From positions 1 to 64,000 of the forward strand of contig JBEAXK010000079.1 of NCBI GenBank assembly GCA_041159865.1: DNA of 64,000 nucleotides. Direction: 5' to 3'. Shown here one piece after another: positions 45,501 through 52,935 of the stretch. The translations under genes were made by a program, and so were the position numbers. The DNA is from BJGN01 sp041159865 (lineage in GTDB: Bacteria; Bacteroidota; Bacteroidia; Chitinophagales; Saprospiraceae). A model generated the notes under the pieces. That model was not told the DNA's origin. It searched no databases and saw nothing but the letters and a program-made list of their open reading frames with translations. How positions within the stretch are numbered: the stretch's first letter is position 1; every line of letters begins with the position of its first letter.

Positions 45501-45706
45501 CTTTTGCTGGATGGGAAGTATTGCAAGATAATTCGATTCGATGGGGTGTGCCTTCCCTGGGTGTCAAAGGTATGAATGGCAAATATCTCGAAAATGCACA
45601 GACTTATCCAGATGTTGCCGTTTGGAACGATTATGAAAAGGTTTCTACAGGTAGAGACCAGCAATTAGAGGAGGCTGTTAAATTATTATTGGCTGAATTA
45701 AAGTAA
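42503..45706 (+). CDS. secreted tricorn-like S41 protease
   Basis: 1,067 residues; signal peptide to LAQ near residue 20. Residues 25-330 and 330-650 are WD40/TolB-type propeller blades (SPDGNSIVFTYKGDLWLVP; AVSPDAKEVAYIYRGEVFV). Then a tricorn C1 domain, a PDZ domain (GWKIKEIIVGGPLDKAAL, about 790-870) and a C-terminal S41 core follow. The latter has YIHIPGMNDG, NGGGDLVADL and NEANYSDG, with the Ser of the SDG motif expected to be the nucleophile, and ENAQTYPDVAV near the end as in tricorn. It degrades peptides in the periplasm. The order of modules is as in archaeal tricorn. Confidence 0.88.
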   Translation: MKFFPAFFVFCSLWFASLAQNSPSWLRYPSISPDGNSIVFTYKGDLWLVPSTGGEATPLTFHEAHDFMPVWSNDSKTIAFSSDRYGNFDIFSISVNGGTPKRITYHSAPDYPYTFTADNKHIIFGSSQNDLAENRQFPASSQPEVYQVPVNGGQVQIVLTTPAEDISLHKNGNLWVYHDKKGGENTWRKHHVSAIARDIWLFNQKLNKHTKLTSFPGEDRNPLFSSDGKSVYYLSEQFGTFNVCKLSLDNPTKMEQVTKFTKHPVRFLSQSNAGVLCFGFDGSIYTSKDGGSPKLVDVKISNENRKNNEQILSVKGGVRGLAVSPDAKEVAYIYRGEVFVSSVEGGMTKQITKTPEQEVSVSFSPDGKSIVYASERGNKWQIFQTSRVRTEELYFSSSTLLSEKLLFVNSNNCYQPLFSPDGKELAFIENRMTLKIWNKESGQFRTLLGQDHLFAMGENDQYFAWSPDNKWLIFDYSVPGSAVGEIGLVAADGKSKPINMTESGFQDYNAKWALAGEAIFWFSNRDGLKSVAQSGNSQLDIYALYLTKEAFDKYRLSKEEFALAKEMADKKIKKDSTAKKDSLNILNIDWENLDSRKVKWTLNSTSISDAVVSKDGETLYYLARYEKGFNLWSLNLRTKESKIVSNLNASGGNLLWDKDFKNIFSNASGSLMKINPESGKQEPISIQGEMVLQVAAERLAMFHHVCSKTERTFYTESFHGVPWNEYKMDYLKYLPHVSNGHEFAELLSELLGELNISHSGARYFSSNPQDDETASLGAFFDPSFEGNGWKIKEIIVGGPLDKAALNISPGAVITSIDGLLFNKEQDLAAFLNRKASKNVLIAIQDSGKSRELVIQPMSPSDESRLLYKRWVKKNQDEVDRLSGGKLGYIHIPGMNDGVYRSVFEETMGKFFNKSGLVVDTRFNGGGDLVADLATFFSGKKFMDYAVDNRSAGFEPNFRWTKPIISLANEANYSDGHCYAYMIKDLNLGKLVGQPIPGTCTFAGWEVLQDNSIRWGVPSLGVKGMNGKYLENAQTYPDVAVWNDYEKVSTGRDQQLEEAVKLLLAELK

Positions 45707-45715
45707 AATTAAATA

Positions 45716-45771
45716 GTTGTCCTCCAAAGTAAAAGACTGTTTTGGAATGATCTTTTAAGTTGGAGGACAAC
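45716..45771. terminator. long inverted repeat between convergent genes
   Basis: GTTGTCCTCCAA (45716-45727) pairs perfectly with TTGGAGGACAAC (45760-45771); inside, AAAAGA can pair with TCTTTT. It lies between the convergent tricorn gene and the outer membrane protein gene, so it is probably a bidirectional terminator, though T tracts at the foot are weak. Confidence 0.65.
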
Positions 45772-45789
45772 CCATATTTTAACAACGAT

Positions 45790-46881
45790 TTATTTCTTTT
45801 TGCTGATTTGCAAGGAGTATCTAATATTGATGAGATAATCTGCAAAGGCAGCGTCTCCGTTTCTAAATTGTCCCGTTTGTGCAGATGTTTCTATATCTGT
45901 TACACTTTGCGGTCTGTTTCTTCTCACAGCAATAGGTACACTTAATTGAAGGTTTGTATTGCCTTTCATATAACTTATACCCGGTTCAACGGATAAAATA
46001 CTTCCGGGTCTTCTAAATCCTAAACTTCCTCCAAGGATATCCTTAACGGGAACGCCTTCATACCTCGCTCCCAATAATCCGGAAATTCCTTTGCTGTTGC
46101 TGCCTGTCATGAGTCCCGCTCTGAAACTATATTGGTCTGATACAGACATGATGGCTTCATTTTTTAAAATAGGATTTAACGTTTCTCTGAAGGTTCGAAC
46201 TCCATTTGTTTCTCTCGGATTGGCAAGATAATAACCTGTTAGATAGCCGGTAATTCCTGAAGATATTGCCTGGTAATATTGAAAATCCATTGAAATTCCA
46301 AATCCTCCATCGCCAGGTTGTATGGATTGATCTACCGGACGAATTTCTGAACTACCATTGATACCTACATTATAAAATATATCTAAAGCCTGATAATTTC
46401 CAGTGGGTAATTTTATAGAGAAACCTGCAGCCAATGCATGCTTTTTTCTTCCAGGAGCAACTAACCAGTATCCTAGTCCCAGTCGAAGATCTCCGATACC
46501 TCTTGAAAAAGTAGTTCTTCGTTCTTTTCTGCCATGTTCATATAAGGAAGATCTCGTATTTATAACATAAGGAATATCACTGGTAAAGAAAAGTCGCTCT
46601 GTTAAACCATATTGAATACCCATGTTTAAAATACTGGTATGGTTGATAACTTCCGTTCCATTTGCTACTCTGTCAGCCTCTTCTTCTAAGCCACGGAAAT
46701 GTCGAAAAGATTTGAAATAGCGAAAATCTCCCGAAATGGTCCATGCTCCTTTTAACCCCGTTTCTGCATGGCTGTTAGGGTTTAAACAAGATCCTACGCC
46801 TCGGATAGCCACACATCCCTGACCCTGAAGCGTAATCAAGGTTAGGTTTATCAAAAGAATGAATATAAAAATTTGTTTCAT
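45790..46881 (-). CDS. outer membrane beta-barrel protein, transporter-like
   Basis: 363 residues from MKQIFIFILL; a longer frame starts at 46914 but lacks a signal-like N-terminus. Signal peptide to about LQGQG. The remainder is alternating strands with aromatic girdles (GLKGAWTISGDFRYFKSF, GIGDLRLGLGYWLVA, AAGFSIKLPTGNY) ending SLQISKKK, like the transporter/phenol-MetA-degradation family of porin-like barrels. Two Cys near the N-terminus (GCVAIRGVGSC). It is divergent from the histidine kinase, which might regulate it. Confidence 0.7.
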   Translation of the reverse strand: MKQIFIFILLINLTLITLQGQGCVAIRGVGSCLNPNSHAETGLKGAWTISGDFRYFKSFRHFRGLEEEADRVANGTEVINHTSILNMGIQYGLTERLFFTSDIPYVINTRSSLYEHGRKERRTTFSRGIGDLRLGLGYWLVAPGRKKHALAAGFSIKLPTGNYQALDIFYNVGINGSSEIRPVDQSIQPGDGGFGISMDFQYYQAISSGITGYLTGYYLANPRETNGVRTFRETLNPILKNEAIMSVSDQYSFRAGLMTGSNSKGISGLLGARYEGVPVKDILGGSLGFRRPGSILSVEPGISYMKGNTNLQLSVPIAVRRNRPQSVTDIETSAQTGQFRNGDAAFADYLINIRYSLQISKKK

Positions 46882-46992
46882 TTTTTCAAGTAAATTTATT
46901 GCAGCAAAGGTCACAATTATATATTTCTGTTTGGACGAATAAAAGGCGATTAAAAGCGAATGAAAGGTTAATGTTTTGCTGCTATATGGCTT

Positions 46993-48306
46993 TTGTATTA
47001 TTTTGGATCTTACTTTCCACTTTTATTAACTATAATATTGAATTCGTTGAAACGTATTTATTTTGGTTTAATTTTATTTAGCTTGATTGGCCTCGGTTTG
47101 GTACAATATAGGTTTTTTATTTTAAGCCTGCAATTGGCAAATACAAAGTATGCCATTCAAATAACTGAAACGCTCAGCTTAATAGGTAAATACCTCTATT
47201 TGGAAACCCCTTTAACTTCTCTGATGGCTTCCGGCTTTAAAGAAAAAACGGCCAGTCAAAAGCCCAATAAAATTCATTTAAATGCAGCTGCCAATCAGTT
47301 AGAAGGCTTTCTTAAAAAAAGATTTGAAAAAGTTGGCGTTAAAGTAGATTTTGCTTTTGCGATCTATAATACAAAGGAGAATTCGTTGGTTATAGGTTCT
47401 AAAAATTACCTAACCAACAAACTTCCTGATTTTTCTATACCTCTTGATGGCTACCTGCCTTATCAATGTAGCTGTCCATTAAGCCTTCACTTACAGAATA
47501 AAAATTTGATCCAATACTTTCTTATTGAGTCGAAAAATATATACCTGCCGGCACTAATCTTTACTTTCCTTTTGCTCGCAGGGGGTATTGGCGCTTTCGT
47601 TATTTATGAGAAAGTGCAATTTCAGGCTAAATCAAAACAAGATTTTTATAATTTCCTTACGCATGAATTAAAAACGCCTGTTTTTACTATTTCTATAGCA
47701 TCTAAAATACTGGATAATCATCAACATAATGAGAAAACCTCAGAGGCGCTAGAAATAATTAAAACAGAAAATAATAAACTTAAAATTCAAATTGAAAGAA
47801 TACTGGAAATGGTGGTCTCCGATAATTCACTACCCAATCTAGAGAAAGTTAAAATAGATATCCCTGACTTTTTTAATGATTTAATTAAAGACTTTTCTAC
47901 GCAGATAAGCCAGGATAACACCGTCTTTTTTTCGCATCATGGGGAGGAATCTGTTCGCTCCATTTTTGCAGACAAACATTATATCTATAATGTTTTCATT
48001 AATTTATTGGAAAATGCAAAGAAATTTAAAACGGGTAATGTAAATATAAGCTTACTTGTCAGATATGTGTCTGAGGAGGTCTATATTGAAATTACAGATG
48101 ATGGCTGGGGCATTGAAAATAAATTTCAAAAATTAATCTTTAAACCGTTTTATAGAATTAAACAAAAAGTAAATGTGCAAGGATATGGACTTGGACTTAG
48201 CTATTGTAAAAAAATTATTAAACTTCATCAAGGTAAATTATCCTTGTTTTCTGAAGTAGGAAAAGGGAGTAAATTTACGGTCGTTTTACCATTAATAAAG
48301 GACTAA
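46993..48306 (+). CDS. sensor histidine kinase
   Basis: 437 residues from TTG at 46993; a TTG at 47047 (LKRIYFG) would start right before the first membrane helix. Both are non-ATG, and no ATG fits. Two membrane helices flank a periplasmic domain of about 145 residues with a CSC pair (Cys159, Cys161). The HisKA box has NFLTHELKTPVF (His224), then an N box (LLENAKKFK), G1 (DDGWGIENKFQ) and G2 (GYGLGLSYCKKI). It phosphorylates the response regulator 4 bases downstream. Confidence 0.9.
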   Translation: MYYFGSYFPLLLTIILNSLKRIYFGLILFSLIGLGLVQYRFFILSLQLANTKYAIQITETLSLIGKYLYLETPLTSLMASGFKEKTASQKPNKIHLNAAANQLEGFLKKRFEKVGVKVDFAFAIYNTKENSLVIGSKNYLTNKLPDFSIPLDGYLPYQCSCPLSLHLQNKNLIQYFLIESKNIYLPALIFTFLLLAGGIGAFVIYEKVQFQAKSKQDFYNFLTHELKTPVFTISIASKILDNHQHNEKTSEALEIIKTENNKLKIQIERILEMVVSDNSLPNLEKVKIDIPDFFNDLIKDFSTQISQDNTVFFSHHGEESVRSIFADKHYIYNVFINLLENAKKFKTGNVNISLLVRYVSEEVYIEITDDGWGIENKFQKLIFKPFYRIKQKVNVQGYGLGLSYCKKIIKLHQGKLSLFSEVGKGSKFTVVLPLIKD

Positions 48307-48310
48307 CTAT

Positions 48311-49006
48311 ATGAATAATAAAGTCTTATTGGTTGAGGACAATGAAAATTTGGGGTATATGCTGAAAGAATACCTGACGTTGAAGTATTTTCAAATGGAT
48401 TGGGTAAAGTCTGCAAATGAGGCAATGATTTTTTTGAAAAATAATAAGCCTGATCTGGTTATTCTGGATGTTGGCCTTCCTGATTTAGATGGTTTCCAAT
48501 TGGCGCAGTTTATAAAAAATGAATACCCAACCATTCCTTTTTTATTTCTTACGGCCAGGGTTTTGAAAATAGATGTGTTAAAGGGATTTAACTTAGGAGC
48601 CGAGGATTATATCAAAAAACCGATTGATGAGGAAGAACTTGTTATGAGAATAAAAGCAATTTTAAACAGGACAAGTAAAGAATCGGATACTGTTACCCAC
48701 ACAATTTCTTTAGGAAATTTTCATTTTAATAAAAATACAAGAATCCTTTCTTCCAAAAATGCAAAGAGAAGATTAACTGCTATGGAGTCAAAACTTCTGC
48801 TCATGTTATGCCAAAAGCCAAATCAAGTAGTGGAAAGATCTCTCTTATTAAATGAAATTTGGGGGAATGACGACTATTTTTCAAGAAAAAGTATGGATGT
48901 ATTCATTTCTCGCCTCCGTAAATATTTAGCGGATGATCAAAATATTAAACTACTGAATGTTCATAACACAGGATTTATCCTAAACATAAATCCTGGAAAT
49001 AATTAA
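48311..49006 (+). CDS. OmpR family response regulator
   Basis: 231 residues. Receiver domain with acidic pocket VEDNE and phosphorylated Asp53 (ILDVGLPDLDG), the T in FLTAR and the K in YIKKPID. A winged-helix DNA-binding domain follows from about 130 (LTAMESKLLLMLCQKPNQVV, KSMDVFISRLRKYL). Partner of the kinase just upstream; targets unknown. The 3' end overlaps the convergent ABA4-like gene by 4 bases. Confidence 0.93.
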   Translation: MNNKVLLVEDNENLGYMLKEYLTLKYFQMDWVKSANEAMIFLKNNKPDLVILDVGLPDLDGFQLAQFIKNEYPTIPFLFLTARVLKIDVLKGFNLGAEDYIKKPIDEEELVMRIKAILNRTSKESDTVTHTISLGNFHFNKNTRILSSKNAKRRLTAMESKLLLMLCQKPNQVVERSLLLNEIWGNDDYFSRKSMDVFISRLRKYLADDQNIKLLNVHNTGFILNINPGNN

Positions 49007-49431
49007 TAATCCAGCAGATTCTTTTGGTGAAAATAGCGGATGATTCGGTACATCAACAAACCAGCAGGTCCAAACATGAAGGTAAAACCTAAGCAAGGGA
49101 TTAATAATAAATGCTTGATGTTTGATTTTTGTCCATTTTCTAAAATGTAAAGTCCTGCCATGAGGTCAAAAGCCAAATAGTGAATCCATCCCAATAAAAC
49201 GGCTTGTTCCTTTTGAAACAGAGACATCAATCCTTGTAAACTACTGAATTCTTTGAAATCATCCATCTGAAAGGTTGAAAATACCATCCATGAATACACT
49301 ATAGATAATACGAATATAGTAAAGCCAAATGCGATTCTTTTGGTATATTTCATACGGGGTAAAAAAATCAGTAATAACCAGGTCAATAAGGCAAGTAAAT
49401 TGACTAACTGGAATGCTTGGGAATAATTCAT
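49003..49431 (-). CDS. ABA4-like (DUF4281) membrane protein
   Basis: 142 residues with four membrane helices. The conserved blocks of the ABA4/DUF4281 family are visible: FSSLQGLMSLF, then GWIHYLAFDLMAGLYI and FGPAGLLMYRIIRYF. In plants ABA4 is required for neoxanthin (carotenoid) synthesis; bacterial members are uncharacterised. The window also has a carotenoid cluster about 10 kb away, which makes a pigment link plausible but unproven. It overlaps the DUF1835 gene by 4 bases. Confidence 0.8.
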   Translation of the reverse strand: MNYSQAFQLVNLLALLTWLLLIFLPRMKYTKRIAFGFTIFVLSIVYSWMVFSTFQMDDFKEFSSLQGLMSLFQKEQAVLLGWIHYLAFDLMAGLYILENGQKSNIKHLLLIPCLGFTFMFGPAGLLMYRIIRYFHQKNLLDY

Positions 49432-50174
49432 TTTTCGTTGTTTATTTTGTTTAAATAGGTTTGATAATATTCATAAACCTGACGGTCACTCATACCTAAT
49501 GTTGGAAAAGAAGTGGAAAAAGTCTTAAATAATTCTTTAAAATCAAGAATGCCCTGTTTCATTAAAGCTTCAACTTTCTGATATGCTATTCCCAATCCAT
49601 TTTTGGGAAATAAATCAATCCATAACTTGATGGACTCCATGATTTCCGGAAATGCTTCGTTTTTATCCACTTCTAATTTTCTTAAACCTTCAGTATCTCC
49701 CTTTTTACAAAGATTCCATAAAATTATGGCAATTTTAATTTCCGTCTCATTCATAAAAACAGGCTTAAAATTTTTTTTTGCTAAAAAAGAAGATGGATAA
49801 TGACCAAAACTATCTTCGGCGATTTCCTTTGGTGGATAAATAATACCTGTTTTTGACGTTATTTTGTGCTGATGAATAAAATGTAGCAAAAACCAAATAT
49901 TTATTTGGCAAAATAAATCAGATCCAAACCAAAAAAACAAAGTATCTTCTTTTTTTGCCAAAATTAGCTTTTCGAGAGGTGAAACTACTTTTTCTGTATA
50001 GTTTGTCAAAGGAACCTTCCAATAATTAGCACGCATTTGCCAAAATTCATCCATTGGCAAATCCCCACCTAAAGGTCCTTGTAAGAGTGCTTCATGCATA
50101 ACAATTCTCTCACCTTTTATATGATTTGGGAAATTCTCATATAAACACATCCCATTCAGAATATGGTAATCCAT
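49428..50174 (-). CDS. DUF1835 domain protein
   Basis: 248 residues. It opens HILNGMCLYENFP then IVMHEALLQGPLGGDL, the DUF1835 N-terminal pattern (h-I-L-N-G-D-x-L ... E-x-L-x-x-G-P). LFFWFGSDLFCQINIWFLL matches the following conserved E/D-x-x-x-Q-x-x-L-x-x-x-L region. The C-terminal part is helical. Predicted cytoplasmic; function unknown. Coupled by overlap to the ABA4-like gene and 1 base from the DUF1801 gene upstream. Confidence 0.75.
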   Translation of the reverse strand: MDYHILNGMCLYENFPNHIKGERIVMHEALLQGPLGGDLPMDEFWQMRANYWKVPLTNYTEKVVSPLEKLILAKKEDTLFFWFGSDLFCQINIWFLLHFIHQHKITSKTGIIYPPKEIAEDSFGHYPSSFLAKKNFKPVFMNETEIKIAIILWNLCKKGDTEGLRKLEVDKNEAFPEIMESIKLWIDLFPKNGLGIAYQKVEALMKQGILDFKELFKTFSTSFPTLGMSDRQVYEYYQTYLNKINNEK

Positions 50175-50175
50175 A

Positions 50176-50625
50176 TTATTTTTTTATAACTTTTTCATAA
50201 AGCTTAATCCATGCTTCCGGACTTATCTTTTGAACCAATTCACCTACTAGCGAATAAGGTATATTTTTTTTAAATCTGATACAGCTTTTTCCTATATCTG
50301 GTTTAGAATTTTCATGTTTTGAATAGGCCGATTTAAACCATTCCATCAGTTCCGAATCTGCATAAATACCGAAATGATAGAGTCCAATAAAGTTTTTTTG
50401 AACTCCGATATTTAAAAAAGGAAGAGGTATTTCAGGGGTACAATGATAACCTGGAGGATACATTGATTTTGGAACGACATAACCAATCATATCATAAATA
50501 ATGCATTCTTCAAATCCTCTCGGTAAATTCTGAAGAATGGTTTCCCTTAATTTTAGAAAAATTTCTTTTTTTTCAATGGGAATTAGCGATAAATATTCTT
50601 CTGGATTATTTGCGACTATTTTCAT
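50176..50625 (-). CDS. DUF1801 domain protein
   Basis: 149 residues, YdhG/DUF1801 fold: EEYLSLIPIEKKEIFLKLRE at the N-terminus, EECIIYDMIGYVVPKS in the middle, and FIGLYHFGI with GKSCIRFKKNIPYSL at the end. Family members have been suggested to act as iron chaperones (frataxin-like fold), without firm evidence. First gene of a three-gene minus-strand operon (DUF1801-DUF1835-ABA4-like), divergent from msrA. Confidence 0.8.
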   Translation of the reverse strand: MKIVANNPEEYLSLIPIEKKEIFLKLRETILQNLPRGFEECIIYDMIGYVVPKSMYPPGYHCTPEIPLPFLNIGVQKNFIGLYHFGIYADSELMEWFKSAYSKHENSKPDIGKSCIRFKKNIPYSLVGELVQKISPEAWIKLYEKVIKK

Positions 50626-50641
50626 TTTTCAGTTCTGATTT

Positions 50642-50670
50642 TTTGCGTGAACCGCTTGCGCCTATTTTTG
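50642..50670 (+). promoter_or_regulatory. likely msrA promoter
   Basis: TATTTTTG (50663-50670) matches the Bacteroidota -7 element exactly, with a TTTG at 50642-50645, 17 bases upstream. Transcription would begin near 50677, inside the longest msrA reading frame, which supports the start at 50692. Confidence 0.55.
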
Positions 50671-50691
50671 TTTAAAGATAAAAATATTAAA

Positions 50692-51387
50692 ATGAAAAAA
50701 TACTTGCTCCTGTTTTTCGGTGTTTTTATGCTTACGCTAAATAGTTGTGCCCAAAACACAGGGAAAAAAGATAAACAAAGAGAAAAATCTCCCACCGGAG
50801 TAATGAGAATTAGCGATTATATAAAAGGTAAAAATTTAGATAATTTAAAGGTAGCTACTTTCGCTGGCGGTTGTTTTTGGTGCACAGAAGCTTCGTTTGA
50901 CAGGCTAAATGGAGTGGTGGCCGTTATCAGCGGATATACGGGAGGTTCCCTGGATTATCCCACTTATGAGGAGGTTTGTGCAGAAAATACCGGTCATGCC
51001 GAGGCAGTAAATATTTATTTTGATCCAACCATAATAAGCTTTGAAAATTTATTAAAAGTATTTTTTGTAGCACATGATCCAACACAGTTAAACAGACAAG
51101 GTCCAGATAGAGGGGAAAGTTACCGCTCTGCGATATTTTATCATGGAGAGGAACAAAAGAAATCAGCAGAAAAGGTTATCAATGAACTAACGGCGACTAA
51201 AAGTTTTTTATCGCCTATTGTAACACAAGTAACGGAGGCTAAGGAATTTTGGGCTGCAGAAGAATACCATCAAAATTATTATCCTCAAAATCCATATCAG
51301 CCTTATATTCTAAACGTATCGAGACCTAAGGTAGAAAAGGTTGAAAAAACCTTTTCTACCTGGCTTAAAGATAAAAGGAGTTATTAA
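50692..51387 (+). CDS. msrA: peptide methionine sulfoxide reductase MsrA, lipoprotein form
   Basis: 231 residues from ATG 50692; the frame extends to 50647, but a promoter overlaps that part. Lipobox LNSC gives Cys19. The catalytic GGCFWCTEASF motif has the reactive Cys61 and a second Cys64; SGYTGGSLDYPTYEEVCAEN and TGHAEAVNIYFDP follow, and EEYHQNYYPQNP near the end. It reduces methionine-S-sulfoxide; lipidation puts it on the periplasmic or outer leaflet, a repair role for envelope proteins. No msrB is fused or adjacent. Confidence 0.92.
   Translation: MKKYLLLFFGVFMLTLNSCAQNTGKKDKQREKSPTGVMRISDYIKGKNLDNLKVATFAGGCFWCTEASFDRLNGVVAVISGYTGGSLDYPTYEEVCAENTGHAEAVNIYFDPTIISFENLLKVFFVAHDPTQLNRQGPDRGESYRSAIFYHGEEQKKSAEKVINELTATKSFLSPIVTQVTEAKEFWAAEEYHQNYYPQNPYQPYILNVSRPKVEKVEKTFSTWLKDKRSY
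51330..51360. repeat. perfect 13-bp inverted repeat within the 3' end of msrA
   Basis: GGTAGAAAAGGTT (51330-51342), loop GAAAA, then AACCTTTTCTACC (51348-51360). It is coding (KVEKVEKTFS). As msrA and the convergent GH109 gene overlap by 4 bases, this could be the terminator of the GH109 transcript placed inside msrA. Confidence 0.6.
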
Positions 51388-52793
51388 TATTGGTCTCCTA
51401 AAGCGAATACAACGGGGCGTTTCATCCATGCTCCCCGGGTAAAATCGGGGAACGGCTGAGGAGCACTTCCTGCTGCAATCGATTGTTCAGACAGTGGAGT
51501 TATGGCCATCCAAACAGCAGCATCGTACACATCAATCGGTGCAGCTTCGTTTACTTTGGCTGCTTCAACAAAAGCATGAAGAAGGAAAAAATCCATACCT
51601 CCGTGTCCTGCACCCGTAGCCTGAGCCTCATATTTTTTCCAAAGAGGATGGTCATATTTAGCCAAATAGGCGTCAGCAGCATCCCATTGATGAGGTTTAG
51701 CACTAACGCCCTCTATATAAAGGGATTTGTTTACATCCATCCAGATACCTTTTGTTCCCTGAACTCTGAATCCTAGTGAGTAAGGACGAGGCAGATTAGT
51801 GTCATGATAGAGTGTAACTGTTTCTCCATTAGCCGTTTTTATCAGCGTTGTAACCACATCACCTAAAGCAAATTCAACCTTGGCATTCGGATGATTTTCA
51901 CCGCCTTTTGGATGATTAACAACATAATCGTGCAATCCTTTTGCTTTAGAGGCAATAGAGGTTAAATAAAGGAATCGGTTTCCCCTGTTTATATTCAGAT
52001 AGTTGGCAACAGGTCCTACACCATGCGTTGGATATAGGTCCCCATTTCTATTTACAGAATGCTGCGTTCTCCATTTAGCTTCGCTAAAGGCATTTTCTCC
52101 AAATTCTACGCCATTATAAGGTGCAGTTGCTGCGTTGAATTTTACATTTCTCAAGTCATGCTGATAACCACCTTCAAGGTGAATCAAATCTCCAAACATT
52201 CCCTGACGTACCATATTCAGCACGGCCATTACATCACGGCGATAACAAACATTCTCGAGGAAAAAAAGGTGGCTGCCCGTTTCTTCGTGAACATGAACCA
52301 TTTCCCAGCATTCTTCTACAGAAAAGGCACCACATACTTCGACACCCGTATATTTACCAGCCTTCATAGCCGCTATGGCCATTTTTGAATGCCATTCCCA
52401 GGGAGTTGCAATAATGACCGCATCTAAAGGGGCTTTTTTTAACATATTCAAATAATCATTTTCCCCCTTGTCATAAACTTCAACTGCTTTTCCTCCTTTT
52501 TTCTCAATGATTGCTTTAGATCGCTTAATCATATCGGGATCAATATCGGCAATAGCTGTAACAACGCAATCTTTTCTGTCTAAGGCAAGACTTAAATGCC
52601 CTTGTCCGCGTAAGCCAACCCCAATAAAACCAATGCGCAAGGGATTTGCTTCGCTTTTAACGCTATTCCTTATTTTTGACTCCTCAGTTACATTTCCAGT
52701 TGTAGAAGCTTTTACAACACCTCCTAAAGTTAATGCCGCTCCTGTGGCAGCTGCTCCACGCAAGAAAGCGCGGCGATTCCATTTTTCACTCAT
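51384..52793 (-). CDS. GH109 family glycosidase (alpha-N-acetylgalactosaminidase type), Tat-exported
   Basis: 469 residues. A Tat signal with RRAFLRG at residues 7-13 and hydrophobic ALTLGGVV; Tat export fits a folded NAD-containing enzyme. A Rossmann domain (IGFIGVGLRGQGHLSLAL) is followed by the Gfo/Idh/MocA fold. Blocks known from GH109 are nearly verbatim: TPWEWHSKMAIAAMKAGK, VEVCGAFSVEECWE, ENVCYRRDVMAVLNMVRQG, LIHLEGGYQHDLR, THGVGPVANYLNINRGNRF, GAGHGGMDFF. GH109 enzymes use an NAD-dependent redox mechanism to cleave alpha-GalNAc. A GTACTTTG at about 52820-52827 (minus) may be its -7 element. Confidence 0.9.
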   Translation of the reverse strand: MSEKWNRRAFLRGAAATGAALTLGGVVKASTTGNVTEESKIRNSVKSEANPLRIGFIGVGLRGQGHLSLALDRKDCVVTAIADIDPDMIKRSKAIIEKKGGKAVEVYDKGENDYLNMLKKAPLDAVIIATPWEWHSKMAIAAMKAGKYTGVEVCGAFSVEECWEMVHVHEETGSHLFFLENVCYRRDVMAVLNMVRQGMFGDLIHLEGGYQHDLRNVKFNAATAPYNGVEFGENAFSEAKWRTQHSVNRNGDLYPTHGVGPVANYLNINRGNRFLYLTSIASKAKGLHDYVVNHPKGGENHPNAKVEFALGDVVTTLIKTANGETVTLYHDTNLPRPYSLGFRVQGTKGIWMDVNKSLYIEGVSAKPHQWDAADAYLAKYDHPLWKKYEAQATGAGHGGMDFFLLHAFVEAAKVNEAAPIDVYDAAVWMAITPLSEQSIAAGSAPQPFPDFTRGAWMKRPVVFALGDQY

Positions 52794-52935
52794 TTGTTAG
52801 TTGATTTTTCCTTAACTTACAAAGTACGAATAGTTTTTATTAAGCAATATTAAAAAAGGTCTTTTTTTACGAATGAAAAAGATAAATGTCAATTAAACTT
52901 TTATTAAAAAGGAATATCAAAGAGTAAATTTTTTT

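Noticed and set aside
46899..47081. Plus-strand 60-codon frame before the histidine kinase
   Set aside because: It overlaps the kinase start in another frame and has no homologous look; probably leader sequence.
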